From Siphonodentalium dalli (Eukaryota > Mollusca > Scaphopoda > Gadilida > Siphonodentaliidae), in assembly GCA_032622095.1 (NCBI GenBank), contig CP136064.1:250978484-251042483 (forward strand): 64,000 bases of DNA, in the 5' to 3' direction. Positions within the stretch are counted from its first letter, which is position 1. Every line of letters starts with the position of its first letter. Shown piece after piece: positions 45,644 to 57,608 of this stretch. The position numbers and the translations under genes are program-made. The notes below the pieces were generated by a model, which worked only from the letters and a program-made list of their open reading frames with translations, had not been told where the DNA came from and did not search any database.

Positions 45644-46213
45644 CAGGTTTCGCGCTGCCGCTTGCCAAATTTGCCAATTGCCAAAATAATTCACATTTAG
45701 CAAAACATATTTTCATTTGGCAAAAGTTTTGGCAAGTAATTTTTTAATTCCTCAAGCAATTTGAAAAATATTGATCAATCAATACTATTAATTTCAGGAA
45801 ACTCTTACAACATAGTTATATTAGTGGTGTTTTATAAGGTTTAGGGAAAGTTAACAGCCCTATTAAGATGGAGTTAATCTCATAGCATTAGTACTGATGG
45901 TTGGAGGGATTACTAATCCTTCTGTGATGTGCCCTTCTGATGGAGAAACCCTTCTACCATTGTATTGTTCGGTAATTGGCTTATTGTTGTATGATAAACC
46001 GCAATTGAGATGCGAGTATAATTAATTATTAACTAACTGTTTTTCTATCGATATCAAAAGTCGTTCAAACCGTGAGTGTCATAAGACTTAAGGTTGCAGA
46101 AAATGATACTATCAGGGATAGCAATTGGCAATTGCTAAAAATAATTTGGCAAAAAATATTTTCATTGGGCAATTTTTTTGGCAAAAGTAAATTTCGGTCC
46201 AGAGCGCACCCTG
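45644..46213. mobile_element. hAT-type MITE, copy 2, 570 bp
   Basis: Ends caggtttcgcgctgcc and (inverse) cagggtgcgctctgg. Flanks TAGGCATC (45636-45643) and TAGACATC (46214-46221) match 7 of 8. Same ttgccaaatttgccaa subterminal words as 25131-25655. Confidence 0.85.
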
Positions 46214-46221
46214 TAGACATC

Positions 46222-47922
46222 TTCCGTCATGATCTGCCAATATAGCCTAATATTCTATCTCATCATAAATTAAATGTGTCCTAGCCCGTCAATAGGCCTA
46301 AATAAAGTATAATTTCTATTTTGAACCCCATCATAGCGACATTGTAATGTCTGTTTTTGTTACCCACCTCCCCAGTTGGTGTACGAAATCACCACATCAA
46401 CAGTATGAATATGAAGTGCAAGGGGTGTGAGCTTTCCTCATTGAATCTAATGTCATAACAAAATACATGTACTACACATATGGTGAATGTGTACCAGGCA
46501 TGTGCAGGTCTGAATATTTCCCATCAATATTCTGCATGATTTCCACACATTTATTCACACACAACTGACCCAAGCATGTGAATAAATATGGACTAATAGG
46601 TACGTGCAAAAAAACAGACATAAGAGTTGCAGAAACAAAATGACAGACAGCAGCTACATGTAGATAGAACTTTCATTTACTAAGCAATAATATCAAATTT
46701 GAGACGTAATTTGTTTTATTAAAATGTACTTTTACTTCCACGAAGTACAAGCAGAAAGTTAAGACAGTTGTTGCCCAATTTCCCACATTAAGCTCGTCCT
46801 AACCACTATCAAACCAGCTGCCGATTCGTAGTAACCTCGTCCTAGCCACTATCAAACCAGCTGCCGATTCGTAGTAACCTGACCCTTTCTGCCTTTGTAC
46901 CTGGTACATGTACATGTAGATGGGCTTTAAAATTAGGTCATCATTGCATTCCTGTTAATTAGAATGTATTCGGTCATTGGGCCTTCTAAGTTATGACATA
47001 CTTAATTCTTTACACACTGAGGGCACCAGATGATTTTCCACATGCTGTTGAACTTTTTCACCACAGTGAAAATAGTGAACAAGTCTGTTATTATTTGGAG
47101 TTAGTGCATCTCAGTTGTAGTGTTGGTGCATCTCAGTAGTAGCGTGAGGCCAAAAAAAAAAAATTCTCTCTTTCCGATAACAGTGGGAAAATTTTCCAGA
47201 TAGGCAGGTAGGGATTTTTTTTAAACCGTAAGCGATTTATTAGTGCAGTCACAGTCCCATGGAATATGGTAGATCCATATGTATAGAAAATGAGCCAAGC
47301 ATTGGATAAAAGCATGTCCCTTCAATTCATTCACTCAGCAGTAAGATCGCTACCAACAATTGAGCTTAATAACCAACTTATATTTGCTCTTGGGATTGGG
47401 GAAAATGATAAATATTCACATTGACACTCTAACTCTGACTAGCCTTCTGGAGAAAATTGAAAAAAGAATTGAGGCAAACAAGAAAATCTCAGACAGGCAG
47501 GGTATCGGAAACAAAGAGGTTTTTTGTTTGGCTTAAGGCCTATAATTTTAGCTCCAATAATCCAGTTATTATAATGATTTGCTTTATCAATGAACCATTT
47601 TAATTCAAAATCGTTTGTCCTGGTCCATGCCTTTTTAATAAATCAAAATTTATCTAATTACCGTACAGATACTGATACGGTACTGGTCCCTCTATATAGT
47701 TCTATTTTGAGTTCTATTCAAGTGTATGTATGAATTGGGCCAACGCGACGCGACCATGGCAATGGTATTTCCTGCAGCACATTGGTTGGGGTTATGGGGG
47801 TGGCCCAATATTGGGCCAACACGAACAGCTGCACGGCACTTCAATTATATAGTGTACATGTGATACATCTCAATGGGCATGATATGTAGGGTATACCTAT
47901 ACTTTATGTTCTGTAAACTCAT
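46222..47922. other. mostly unassigned; 43-bp tandem pair at 46795-46880
   Basis: cgtcctaaccactatcaaac...gattcgtagtaacct is present twice in tandem (46795 and 46838, period 43). gtgcatctcagttgtagtgt is also doubled near 47105. Around 47745-47830 there are ttgggccaac words. No gene supported. Confidence 0.6.
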
Positions 47923-48310
47923 GTACCCCGCTGGATAAAACAAGTGTCCATTGGCACCGCGGTGTATTTGCCGTTCGGCCCGCAGTGTCAGAGTTTGTAA
48001 CTGGAGTTGAGCACCGCGGCCGAACAGCAAGTACACCGCGGCCGAACAGCAACTACACTGCAGTCGAACGGCAAGCACACCACGGCCGAAAGGCATGTAC
48101 ACCATGCTTAGATTTCTGGTTTGTATTGACTTTTTTCAGTTTAATGAACGTACACCGTGGCAACTACATGTACACCATGGCCGAACAGCAAGTACACCAC
48201 GGCCCAACTGTAGTTAGCCAGTGGAGCCGTGGTGTAATTGCATTTCAGCCGCGGTGGCAACGCTAACTGCACCACGGTTAAGTGGACACTTGTTTTGTCC
48301 AGCAGGGTAC
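47923..48310. mobile_element. GC-rich inverted-repeat element with ccgcggccgaacagc repeats
   Basis: gtaccccgctggataaaaca at the left is mirrored by tgttttgtccagcagggtac at the right. The interior holds about eight variants of a ~20-bp word (acaccgcggccgaacagcaa), some inverted (ttgccgttcggcc, gccgcggtg). ORFs on both strands are translations of this repeat. Confidence 0.8.
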
Positions 48311-48422
48311 AATCATTGCTGACACAATATACATGTACCTGTATGAAATGATGTGTCATAAAATATGTTGGATTGTTTTGGTTGGTAGATATAAGTTATA
48401 GTGAAGAATACTTACACATTAA

Positions 48423-48961
48423 AGGCACGGGTGGCGTTCGTTGCAGAAATATTCATATTTGTTCAAATCGCCATCAACGGAAGGAATATTAAAATATATA
48501 TAGTTTTGTTCATATGCCAAACATAATCAGTGTTTAAATACCGTAGTAATAGTATATTGTCGCCAATACGTACAATGGTGTATGTAAACAAGAACCTTCT
48601 CGTGTTACAGAAGTTTTGCTTCTGTTTACATACAACTGTATATGTAACACAGCGCAATTCTATTGGTTAATCACACACAAATGATATAAACGCTCTTTAT
48701 TATTTCCATATCAGGAAAACAGTAACAAATAATGCTCTTATGTTTACCATATCCGGATCTAAACAAAAGCCAGGTTCTGTAACGTTTTTTGCTTTTGTTT
48801 ACATAACAAAGGAAAAACATTTGAATAACATACTGTTTATGCTATATTACTGATTGGTATAAGAACAAAGTCTGTCTATATTTTACTATTTCTGTTTATG
48901 GCAGTGTTTGACAGAGCTGAATAGTTTAACAGCATACACACCGCCAACGCCGCCTGTATCT
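48423..48961 (+). mobile_element. TTAA-flanked AGGYACG element, copy 4, 539 bp
   Basis: TTAA 48419-48422 and 48962-48965. Starts aggcacgggtggcgttcgtt and ends cgccaacgccgcctgtatct. Its flanks (ataagttatagtgaagaata and ctgacatactagtacatg) are contiguous in a paralogous segment at 61168-61250, giving an empty site. Confidence 0.85.
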
Positions 48962-49127
48962 TTAACTGACATACTAGTACATGCAATAGTTTCTCACAAG
49001 CTAGCCTTAGATAGTGATATGGTGATATAAACTGAAGTATGAACGGATTATCGGATGCCAAAAATATAATTAAAATAGAATTCCCAGCGTTACACTAACT
49101 AATTGTTTGAGGTCCAAACATTGTCAA

Positions 49128-49260
49128 ACCATTGGGCCAATGTTATGACAACTAATGGGTTTAGTTTCCAATGTTGTCCCTCTGTTGGGCCAATGATATG
49201 CCAACCATGTGGACTGGTTATCAACATTGGCCCAACGATCTGCATTAGGGATACAGACCG
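49128..49260. repeat. ttgggccaa-rich repeat, related to 54045-54190 and 61250-61310
   Basis: attgggccaatgttatgaca, tttagtttccaatgttgtcc and ttgggccaatgatatgccaa. Similar wording at 61255-61305 (ttgggccaaccaatag, tttagtttccaactttgtcc) and 54050-54180 (ttggcccaacattggttgcc). Diverged copies of one family. Confidence 0.6.
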
Positions 49261-49375
49261 GACTGAAAAAAATAAAACATTCTGGTACTGTACCGGTTCG
49301 CAAACTTGAATGCAATTACATAGATGTATGCCTAGCTTAAGAACTGTCCTACTGGGGTTTAGTAGTGACAATATA

Positions 49376-49496
49376 CAGTTGTTGCCCTTTTTCTCGGGAG
49401 ACATTGAGATTTGTCACCCGCTCGAGAACGGAATGTCATTCCGTTCTCGAGCGGGTGACAAATCTCGATGTCTCCCGAGAAAAAGGGCAACAACTG
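49376..49496. repeat. near-perfect palindrome, 121 bp
   Basis: cagttgttgccctttttctc to gagaaaaagggcaacaactg. The arms are about 59 bp with a single noted mismatch (cattgag versus ctcgatg) and meet at ggaatgtcattcc. Related words (gcgggcgacaaa, tgtctcccgg) recur at 50127-50200, so it may belong to a family. The overlapping ORFs on both strands are mirror translations. Confidence 0.95.
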
Positions 49497-49980
49497 TTTT
49501 GTTATCCGATTATACCACAGGAAAAAATCCTTGCCATCCACATGCACGATGTTGCACTGAGTCACGAGTGCTATTTTTCCCGATTATGTATATTTTCAGT
49601 AACTACTTATCGTCCTATAGGATTTCTGTTCCATAAACGATAGTCAAGCCGTTAAGCGTTTGATAATCAGCGTTTAATTACGATCATTTTGGTGGTAAAA
49701 TCGTCAATATCGGTCCATGCAATGTAAACCAATAAGCCATAAGGTATGTTATCGCCTTCTGCAATGTGGCATATTCAATATTCGCGACAAACGTATGCAT
49801 TACGTTGTCCATCAGCAAACATTTATAACCGACCAACCTCAAGGGATCCACTCTTTCAATCTTGCACCATAATGTCGACATGAACATATTGAATCACCGA
49901 GATGTTTCGATGTAAAAAGGACATAATAACGCTTGTCCGATAAAAGTATCAACTTAAAAGTTCGAATATTAGTTTTCACT
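49497..49980. other. unassigned stretch; weak minus-strand ORF 49684-49887
   Basis: The 67-codon minus-strand ORF (49684-49887) has coding-like codon choice but no family I recognise. Nothing else is supported. Confidence 0.25.
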
Positions 49981-49986
49981 AAATAT

Positions 49987-50086
49987 ATGCAAATTAGCAA
50001 ACACCACAACTGGTGTGTTTTGCGAATCCGTGGGGTATATAAGATCTATGATTTTAGTACATCGTAGTTATGTGAAATAGGTGAGT
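49987..50086 (+). promoter_or_regulatory. octamer + TATA box + splice-donor-like site
   Basis: atgcaaat (49987-49994) is followed 42 bp later by ggggTATATAAG (TATA at 50036-50043). A consensus donor ag-GTGAGT lies at 50079-50086. Spacing would suit a start near 50065 and a very short first exon, but no downstream exon was identified. The motifs are seen; promoter function is inference. Confidence 0.25.
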
Positions 50087-50599
50087 TACTGCAGTGTGTG
50101 TTTGGAGATATTCTTGCAATATAACATCAGGCGGGCGACAAAAACAATGTCTCCCGGCTCAGCGGGCGACAGTGTGATTTGTCGCCCGGCACGTGACAGG
50201 ACATGGGCCAATCAGAAGGGTGGAAAATAGAGAGGAGGGTAACAATGACTGATGTCAGACAAGAGAGCGAATTACCATCAATAACATGTCAACTAACCCT
50301 CATCTACTTTTCAATGTACTGAACATACCGGTATGTCATGATTGCGATATACTAGCCTATGGTATACATATAGTTGGCAATATCTAACTCCAAGTAATTA
50401 ATCCAATACCATCCGGTACGCATACCTGCATGTCAGAAATTTACCAATCTATCTGGAATATGTTGTTTGGCTAATGGCAATGCTAAGATCAAAACGTTAT
50501 GAGTGCTGAAAGAGTTGGAGAATTTGCACTCAACCCAATCATAGCATGTGGGGGGATAGCGGAAACAAGAACTACACCCATAAAAATCCCCCTTGGTGT

Positions 50600-50930
50600 C
50601 ACCTTGGTGAAACCAAGGTACCACCTTGGTTCACCATGGTGGTAGCACAGTAAAGTGGTACCACGGTGAAAACACCACGGTGGTACCAAGGTGGTAGCAC
50701 AGTAAAGTTTTTGTACCAAGGTGAAACCATGGTGGCACCACGGTGGTAGCACAGTAAAGTTTTTGTACCAAGGTGAAACCATGGTGGCACCAAACCTGAC
50801 CAAGGTATCACCATGGTGGTAGCACAGTAAAGTTTTTCTATCAAGGTGAAACCATGGTGGCACCAAGTATAACCACGGTGGTAGCACAGCACTAGTGAAG
50901 TTTTTCAATCAAGGTACTAATTTCGGGGGC
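50600..50930. repeat. array of ggtggtagcacagtaaagtt units
   Basis: Units of about 50-73 bp start near 50637, 50690, 50742, 50815 and 50878, each with accaaggtgaaaccatggtg. Overlapping minus-strand ORFs (50489-50908) merely translate it. Confidence 0.9.
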
Positions 50931-50934
50931 TGAT

Positions 50935-51866
50935 TATTTTTTTTAAATTCCGATCTAACAAGTGATGGATTATGCAATTTATGGACAACAAAATTCCAAA
51001 TAATGTTTTTAAAAGGTTCAATACCCCATGTGGCTTTAACAGTTCTATTGTCGGAGAGCTTTATTGTCGCGATCCTGGGTTTGTAATTATGAAAACAAAA
51101 CAAATATATCATGGCGGATGTGCCCTTTGAAATCGAAAGTTATAAAATTAAAAAGTGAAACGGGAACTGGAATATGGAATTGAGTCATACAAAATGTGCG
51201 CCGTTTTAGATATCTCAATTATTAATATAATGCCACTGTGAATAATTGATTGTATATACTTTGTGTAGAAATAATCCAGATGAAGCAAAATATCCATAAA
51301 ACAACCTCAACGATCCGTTTCTTTCTGCAAGCCGCCTTTTCAAACAGGCGAAATTTGAGCGGTCTATTTTTGAAATTAAAAACCGCCGCTGCCATGATTC
51401 AGTACATCCAAATTTCAACTCAAACTTCGAAGTGAAATGGTGTGTTGACACGGAAACCGGCGAGCTCGCCAATTTTGAATGCGATGAACAGTGGAGACTG
51501 GATAGGAAAATTCAATGACCATGAAATTCGGATTCAGTTGATCAACCATGAAATTCCAGTGATGTTCCATATACATTCAAGTATATTAGGATCTAGGCCA
51601 GCCCAAGTCGACACTGCCATGAGTCGTTTTCGTACTGAAGTTCTGATGGCGATGCCACTGTGCACAATGCAGGTAACAGTATACTGACACTGTCTGCAGT
51701 GCAGGTGAGGTGGCTGCCCTTGAATAAGTTGAACTTGAATTGATTTTCCCCAGGGATCATGCATAGAAGCCATGGAACTTGATGAAGATTAAGGTCATAA
51801 ACTTCAAGGAACATTCTTTTAAAATTGTTCATCTTACAAATCCTGTGTCAAGTTCAAGTTAGTACC
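50935..51866. other. unassigned stretch
   Basis: Several short ORFs near 51215-51773 on both strands with no recognisable domain. I see no repeat shared with the rest of the window. Confidence 0.35.
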
Positions 51867-52368
51867 GCTGATGGGGTCATTGTCAGAAGGCATTGATCAC
51901 AATCGTGGCCAGATTTTTAAATCGATCACAAATGTACCCAGCTTTTCTATGGTGATCACATTTGTAGCCAGCTTTTCATATTCATGCGTGCATTAGGTTA
52001 TAAATAATCTACGGTAATTTTTCTGAGTTGGTGGATGAAAAACAACTTGACTTTTAAATTGATATTTAATAGTTCTGTCTAATAACCTGAGAGGTTTCCG
52101 ATCAATGTCATTAGAATGCTCGAATTATATGCCATTAATGTAATTTAAGTTGATAAACAAAGTCAGTTTTGGAGCATGATGACGACATTTTAGTCACAAA
52201 CGCGATGATGTCATATTTCGCGCCATATAAAGCATGCGATTAGAAAAGCTGGCTATGAATGTGATCGCCGGTGAAAAGCTGGCTACATTTGTGATCGATT
52301 TAAAAAGCTGGCTATATACCGTTACGAATGTGACCGGAGCCTTGTGACAATGAATGACCCCATCGGCC
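51867..52368. mobile_element. inverted-repeat element, 502 bp, exact 8-bp duplication
   Basis: gctgatggggtcattgtca at the left and (inverse) ggccgatggggtcattcat at the right, with TTAGTACC at 51859-51866 and 52369-52376. Each arm carries three copies of a gatcacaaatgtagccagctttt-type word (left 51894-51978, right 52238-52340, inverted). The size and duplication fit hAT, but the termini are unusual. Confidence 0.8.
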
Positions 52369-52376
52369 TTAGTACC

Positions 52377-53335
52377 GGTACTTACTAGTAGTCATACAAT
52401 GAAACGACTTTGCATATGTACGTACTAGCTACATGGACAAACGATGGTACAATATGTCAAATTCAATTATATGTGACCGCCTTCGCAGATTGCTGATCCA
52501 TATGCTGCTTCAGAAAGTTCAGAATCCAAGTTCCAGTAGATGTTTGTCTAGGTACATGTTCATGTTTTACGCATACATGTATGAAGTTCCCCAACAGAAC
52601 ATCAAAAAGTTCCCATATGTCAAATGATGGAATACGATCTCTATGTACGGGCATAGCTAAAGTAGAGTTTCATGACATGACCTATGTACAGGTGTGTGTG
52701 CACATTATTTACGTAGAACAATATTGCAATTGAATTAAATTTAGATCTAATATAATTATTATTTAAATGGTGCCTCGTTATTTCTTATATATGTTATCCA
52801 GTTATCCTGGGCATAAATTTACAGGCCACATGTTGACCTGCACACATTCTTCCTAGTCTGACATTAAAATGCTAACTATGTACTCAAAAATGTTTGTGGT
52901 TCATGTTTCCCTATACCAGCCCAGCCTATTCTAAACACACCAACCCCAGATTTTCATGGTGTCAAGAATTTTGTTGAAAAATAATTTTTATTTCTCAGAT
53001 ATTCAGAATGGACTCTTTGGTATCTGTCATAGCATATTGTGTTTATTACCGCTTCATATACAAAGAAAATAATGCATTAAGAGCCGAAAAATCATAAGAA
53101 TGTCAAAATTATATAAATAAAATTATATTTCAAGCTTGCCTATACCATACTGGTCCGAATTTTTCTGACATGTAACTTGACACAAACCTTTATTTTTCTT
53201 TGGTCTTACATTCTTGTTATATACATTTGTTTGAAATTCACCTTATTTAGCTCAAGAGTTGGTTGCAGTAAGTATGCAGGAAGCTGAGTAATTTGTTGCA
53301 CGCTTTCCGCAAACAATTATCTGCTGCGAAAACGT
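52377..53335. other. mostly unassigned; family A right-end fragment at 52580-52690
   Basis: aagttcccatatgtcaaatg, then atggaatacgatctctatgt and gcatagctaaagtagag, resembles the right arm of family A (22990-23030). Nothing else is supported. Confidence 0.5.
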
Positions 53336-53339
53336 TTAT

Positions 53340-53700
53340 CATGCAAATTAGTTTGCGGCAAACCACAGTATACCACCATGGTAACACCACGGTAACACCA
53401 CGGTAAACCACAGTATACCATCATGGTAACACCACGGTAAACCAAAGTATGTAAACCACAGTATACCACCACGGTAAACCACAGTATACCATCATGGTAA
53501 CACCACGGTAAACCATGGTAAAAAAAACAAGATATATTGGCCACCTATCGTGGTGTCACCATGGTGGTTTACCACCATGGTAACACCTCGGTAAACCACC
53601 AGTGTTACCACCATGGTAAACCACCATGGTGACACCACGATAGGTGGCCAATATATCTCGTTTTTTTGCCATGGTTTACTGTGGTGTTTTACCATGGTGG
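53340..53700. repeat. CCATGG-rich array with central palindrome 53521-53667
   Basis: Words such as accacggtaaaccacagtat repeat at 53355-53520. Then aaacaagatatattggccac...gtcaccatggtgg is mirrored by ccaccatggtgacacc...gtggccaatatatctcgttt. Confidence 0.9.
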
Positions 53701-53727
53701 TACCAAGGGGGATTTTTATATGGGCAG

Positions 53728-55380
53728 ACTCTGCAACAACAACAACTTCCACAAGTCACAAGTTTTAAGCACATTTATTCATTCTCTAACTTCTATACAA
53801 TGTTGGAGATAAGAAAATACACTACACATTTCCACAATGTGCATACAATGTATTATATATGATGTCCAGAGATTACTACAAGCTAGCCCAGCAGTAACTT
53901 GACACTTTCTGTAACACAAATGCGTATACCAAAGACTTTGAAAGTAAGATTTAACATATATCCCTCCATTTAAGGATTTTATAATGATTGGACTGATCCG
54001 GACCATTCCAGATAAGAATACCAGACCACCGAGAGCTATATAATATGTATATATGCCGTCCAATGTTGGCCCAACACATTGGCACAATGGTGACCCAATG
54101 AGCAAAATTACATTGGCCCAACATTGGTTGCCATTGGTACCATAGTTGTGCCAATGATGGCCCAACCATACCATGCTATCTGGGTTGGTCATGTCATGAT
54201 GTGATACGAATCACGATACATTTACCTGTATTCTTGAGCCTTATAAGCTTTCGCTTGTTGTAGCTAATACGTTAGTCCTTGATCACGATACATACATAAT
54301 GAACTATTCGAAATGAATCTGTTAGCGGTAATTCGCATCATTCTGGATAGAAACCAACTGAATGACATATCTCTCACACCGCAGCTATCGACATTTTCAA
54401 AGCGGCACTTACAGGAAGAAAATAAGTGCTCCTCTCGCGGTCGTATAAATGCCAAACACTCACTCAGTGTCTGATATAAACATTATTGACAAATAGGTAT
54501 CAAAATGAAATGCTTACATTTGTGAAAATCTTTAGTTTGACAATGGCTGAAATTCAGCCATCAAGTCTGCCAGGTGACAATGTCTCTGTAAAGGGTATGC
54601 TGTCTACTGTATGATAATTCTAGTCTGAGCAGGTCTGAGAGACTCAGTGAAACATTTCTGGTGTGTTGCTGTGACCGAATTCTGACTTTCTGTTTGGGAG
54701 AAAATATAAATTCCGTCGGCGAAAGATAATTCGCCTGGTGCACCGATGTAACCCCCTTGAACAGTCAGGAAACTTGTTATATTGTGTCAGAATATCCTTA
54801 TGTCAATGTCAACACATGCGGTGGTGTTATTATATGACAGAAATTAAAACAAAGCACAATTTTTGCTATCGAAGTGGAGTCCTTGGCCTTTGTTTATAAT
54901 TCAGCTCTCTCACACACACAGACTGTTTGCACGACAAACAAAATAAACATACAACCAGGAAACAAATATGACAATTCTAGACAACTAACTAATACCTTAT
55001 CATATTAAAATAAAAATTATAACAAAGACAATTAAAATTGTGCAGCCACCTCTCTCGAATTGGCTATGTATTAGAATCTTTTAAACTGAAATGACCAGTG
55101 GAGAGGTCGTCATCCGAGTGCGGAATAATTGTAAGACTGCTAAGGTCATATACATATAGTTCGGTCTCGCTTGATTGATCCCGGCAGGTGCTCTGTGAAT
55201 CAGGGGCGTACCGCTACATATTATTTGATCGTTTCCCCTTTCATTGGTCCCATTACATAAATTAAAAGTCTGCACATGCTGGCTTCTTTCCAAGTCAACA
55301 TGAACAGAGCGACAACGGCGCATTGTGTAGAGGGTGTATATTATACGGATATGCGTTTTCTTCTGACCAGGTCTCTCTCG
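53728..55380. other. unassigned, with a ttggcccaa repeat at 54045-54190
   Basis: The 54045-54190 block (caatgttggcccaacacatt, tggcccaacattggttgcc) belongs with 49128-49260. The rest shows short ORFs without features. Confidence 0.45.
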
Positions 55381-55387
55381 ATCTAGT

Positions 55388-55832
55388 AGGGTAATGTGGG
55401 GCATAAATTGCCATAATGCGACGCGGGGCATAATGCGACAGACAGTCGTTATAAGGCCATTTGATTTTTCCATGACTGAAGTTGAATCGCACATTTATTA
55501 TTTTAGTAAGACCAATCATAGAAGTGGACATCCCAATTGGACCGACATCATTGTGACTGTTTAATCTCACATGCGAAACGCCGGAGTAGGGGTACCCACA
55601 TTTGGTGACCCCCTTTTTGAATGGTTTATAACTTCTGGTAGGTCTTGTACATGTTAAGACGAGAACATCTTACCACTACCACAAAAGCTACATGCGTATT
55701 TTGGTAAAGTAAAACGAGTTATATATTAAGTTGATCATGCAGTTCTATGTACATCGGTTATTCACATTCACTCATATTTGGGGGAGAGACAGGTTGTCTG
55801 GTTGTGGGGCATAATGCGACACTCGGGTATAA
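55388..55832. repeat. ggggcataatgcgac motif, three copies
   Basis: tgtggggcataaattgccat/aatgcgac at 55397, ggggcataatgcgaca at 55426, and tgtggggcataatgcgacac at 55804. These could be ends of a ~450-bp element, but the outer copies are direct rather than inverted. Confidence 0.4.
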
Positions 55833-55925
55833 CCAGTACGAGAAAAAAAATATGATTAGGCAGCCAGAATCTTGAGTAATGTCTCATCCGTAACAAAATC
55901 GATTTCAGATGTAGTCTCATGTTAA

Positions 55926-56386
55926 AGGTACTCGATCCGATGCGATGGTCCCCATATCATCAGATTCCAACAACAACACAATTTTTGGAAATGCCGCTTC
56001 AGTTATCAGAATCGATTAATTGCCCAAAAATAATGCTAACCACAGTTAACTAAAGAATAAATTTGCCCAAACCTGTTATTTATCATCTCAAATTTTGTTC
56101 AACGAAATTTGACCGGATTGTAAAATTTCAAAACCCATGCAAAGCCACTTGATTTTAGATTTATCCATCTTCGTGATCCGCAATTTGGTCCGAGACCGTC
56201 GGCTTGACGCATATTTGCCAGGCCGTCAAAAATTACATATCTCGGGAAATAACAAATTTCAAAAATCGTTATCTGATCACTCTGAGCTTTGATGGTTTGG
56301 TTCCTCGACTCGAATAAAATAGTTTACCACCACACCCCAAGCCAAATAAATAGTAATTTGGGAACGTTAATTCGGATTATGCATCT
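55926..56386. mobile_element. TTAA-flanked AGGTACTC element, copy 2, decayed
   Basis: TTAA 55922-55925 then aggtactcgatccgatgcga. The right end gcatct is followed by TTAA at 56387-56390. Interior text (tttcaaaaatcgttatctga, ctctgagctttgat, gttcctcgactcgaat) is collinear with 9830-10298. Confidence 0.75.
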
Positions 56387-56390
56387 TTAA

Positions 56391-57600
56391 TTATTATATT
56401 ACAATAATTATTTGTTTGGGATTTTCGAGTGAAATTTCAACGTAATTATTGAGCCATAGCCCATAGCTTAATTGAACCAATATCCATATTCCCTGTTATA
56501 TATGGACTGGGGCGCCACGCGGAACCAACCAATGACAATATAGGGACAAAACAGTCATAACTTCCAGATAAAAAAATGCTTGTAGGCTATTGGAATACGG
56601 TAGATGTCGGCGGAAGGGATTTATAGCATACATGCAAAATGGCATTACCAACTAAATAATTCAGACAAAACCTGACAAAACAAGAAATATGTTATGATAA
56701 AGACTAAATTTTGTCTTGAAAATTATGTATCTAACATGCAGTATTATACGACCCGTGCATTCTGTTGGTGCTATATCATTGTATCATTTGCTTTTATAAA
56801 ACATAATCAGCTACATTGCTAATATTAATAAATTTACGACCTGCATGCAGCTAGACGATTAATTAGTAGAGACTAGTGTATGAGCGATTTTATCACGACA
56901 GGCCGTACAAAAGTGCCATTTTAAAAATGTTTTACATGTGTATATGTGTGCTTCAATTATAGTCCGGGAAACTGACCTTCTGGCTTTATTTCTCGTATAA
57001 AAAGAATTTTATCTGATGACCCTCATTTGTAAAAATAAATCCATGCGGTATTTTTTTTAGAGTTATCGGTCTTGATGTCAAGATTTCGCTAAACCGTGTT
57101 ATTTCAATGGGTCTTCGTATGAATCATCGTGTATTTGCCATTATTTAAAAGAATATACCACAACTTTGTTTGCGCATTTTAGGTACTTGTGGAGTTCAGA
57201 GACCGTTTGTTCTGTTTTCGTTTCGCAACATAATTATGTTGTCAGGACATATGTTGTCAGGAACGATAACTCTAAAGATCGCTACGAGAATATGGCGAGC
57301 ACGAAACATCGGTAATACACATTCTGAACTCCTCGACCTGTGACCTCTGTGGGCCTCTGAAACGGTGACGGAATCTGACGAGGTTTGCCGAATGCGGTAA
57401 TACACTACCTCTGACATGCCCTTCGCCTAAAAAAAATACTTCACGGCACACCACATATAATGTATCTGTGTACATTGTACATGTATATAGATCGATGTAG
57501 TTGTGGTGGTATGGGGTAGCGAAGACTTCTGAATTCATTGCAAGCCGACGAGTTTACAATACACTATATAACGCAGGCATAATTAATTAATCTTGTGTGT
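56391..57600. other. unassigned stretch
   Basis: No repeat copy or exon recognised. Overlapping minus-strand ORFs at 57196-57538 have no known features. Confidence 0.4.
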
Positions 57601-57608
57601 TAAATAAG

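Larger units (their letters stand above)
50577..53724. mobile_element. possible 3.1-kb element with CCATGG/GGTACC-rich terminal arrays
   Basis: cccataaaaatcccccttgg at 50577 is mirrored by ccaagggggatttttatatg ending at 53724. Each end is followed inward by arrays of accaYggtgg words: 50600-50905 (ggtggtagcacagtaaagtt five times, period 50-70) and 53340-53700. No target duplication was found and the interior has no transposase, so a chance pairing of two separate elements is not excluded. Confidence 0.45.

Noticed and set aside
47845-48359. ORFs across the GC-rich element
   Set aside because: They are translations of the ccgcggccgaacagc repeats on both strands.
49310-49643. Overlapping ORFs on both strands with similar peptides
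   Set aside because: The similarity between strands is due to the 121-bp palindrome.
50489-50908. 139-aa minus-strand ORF rich in CATTL and PWFHL repeats
   Set aside because: Translation of the ggtggtagcacag array.
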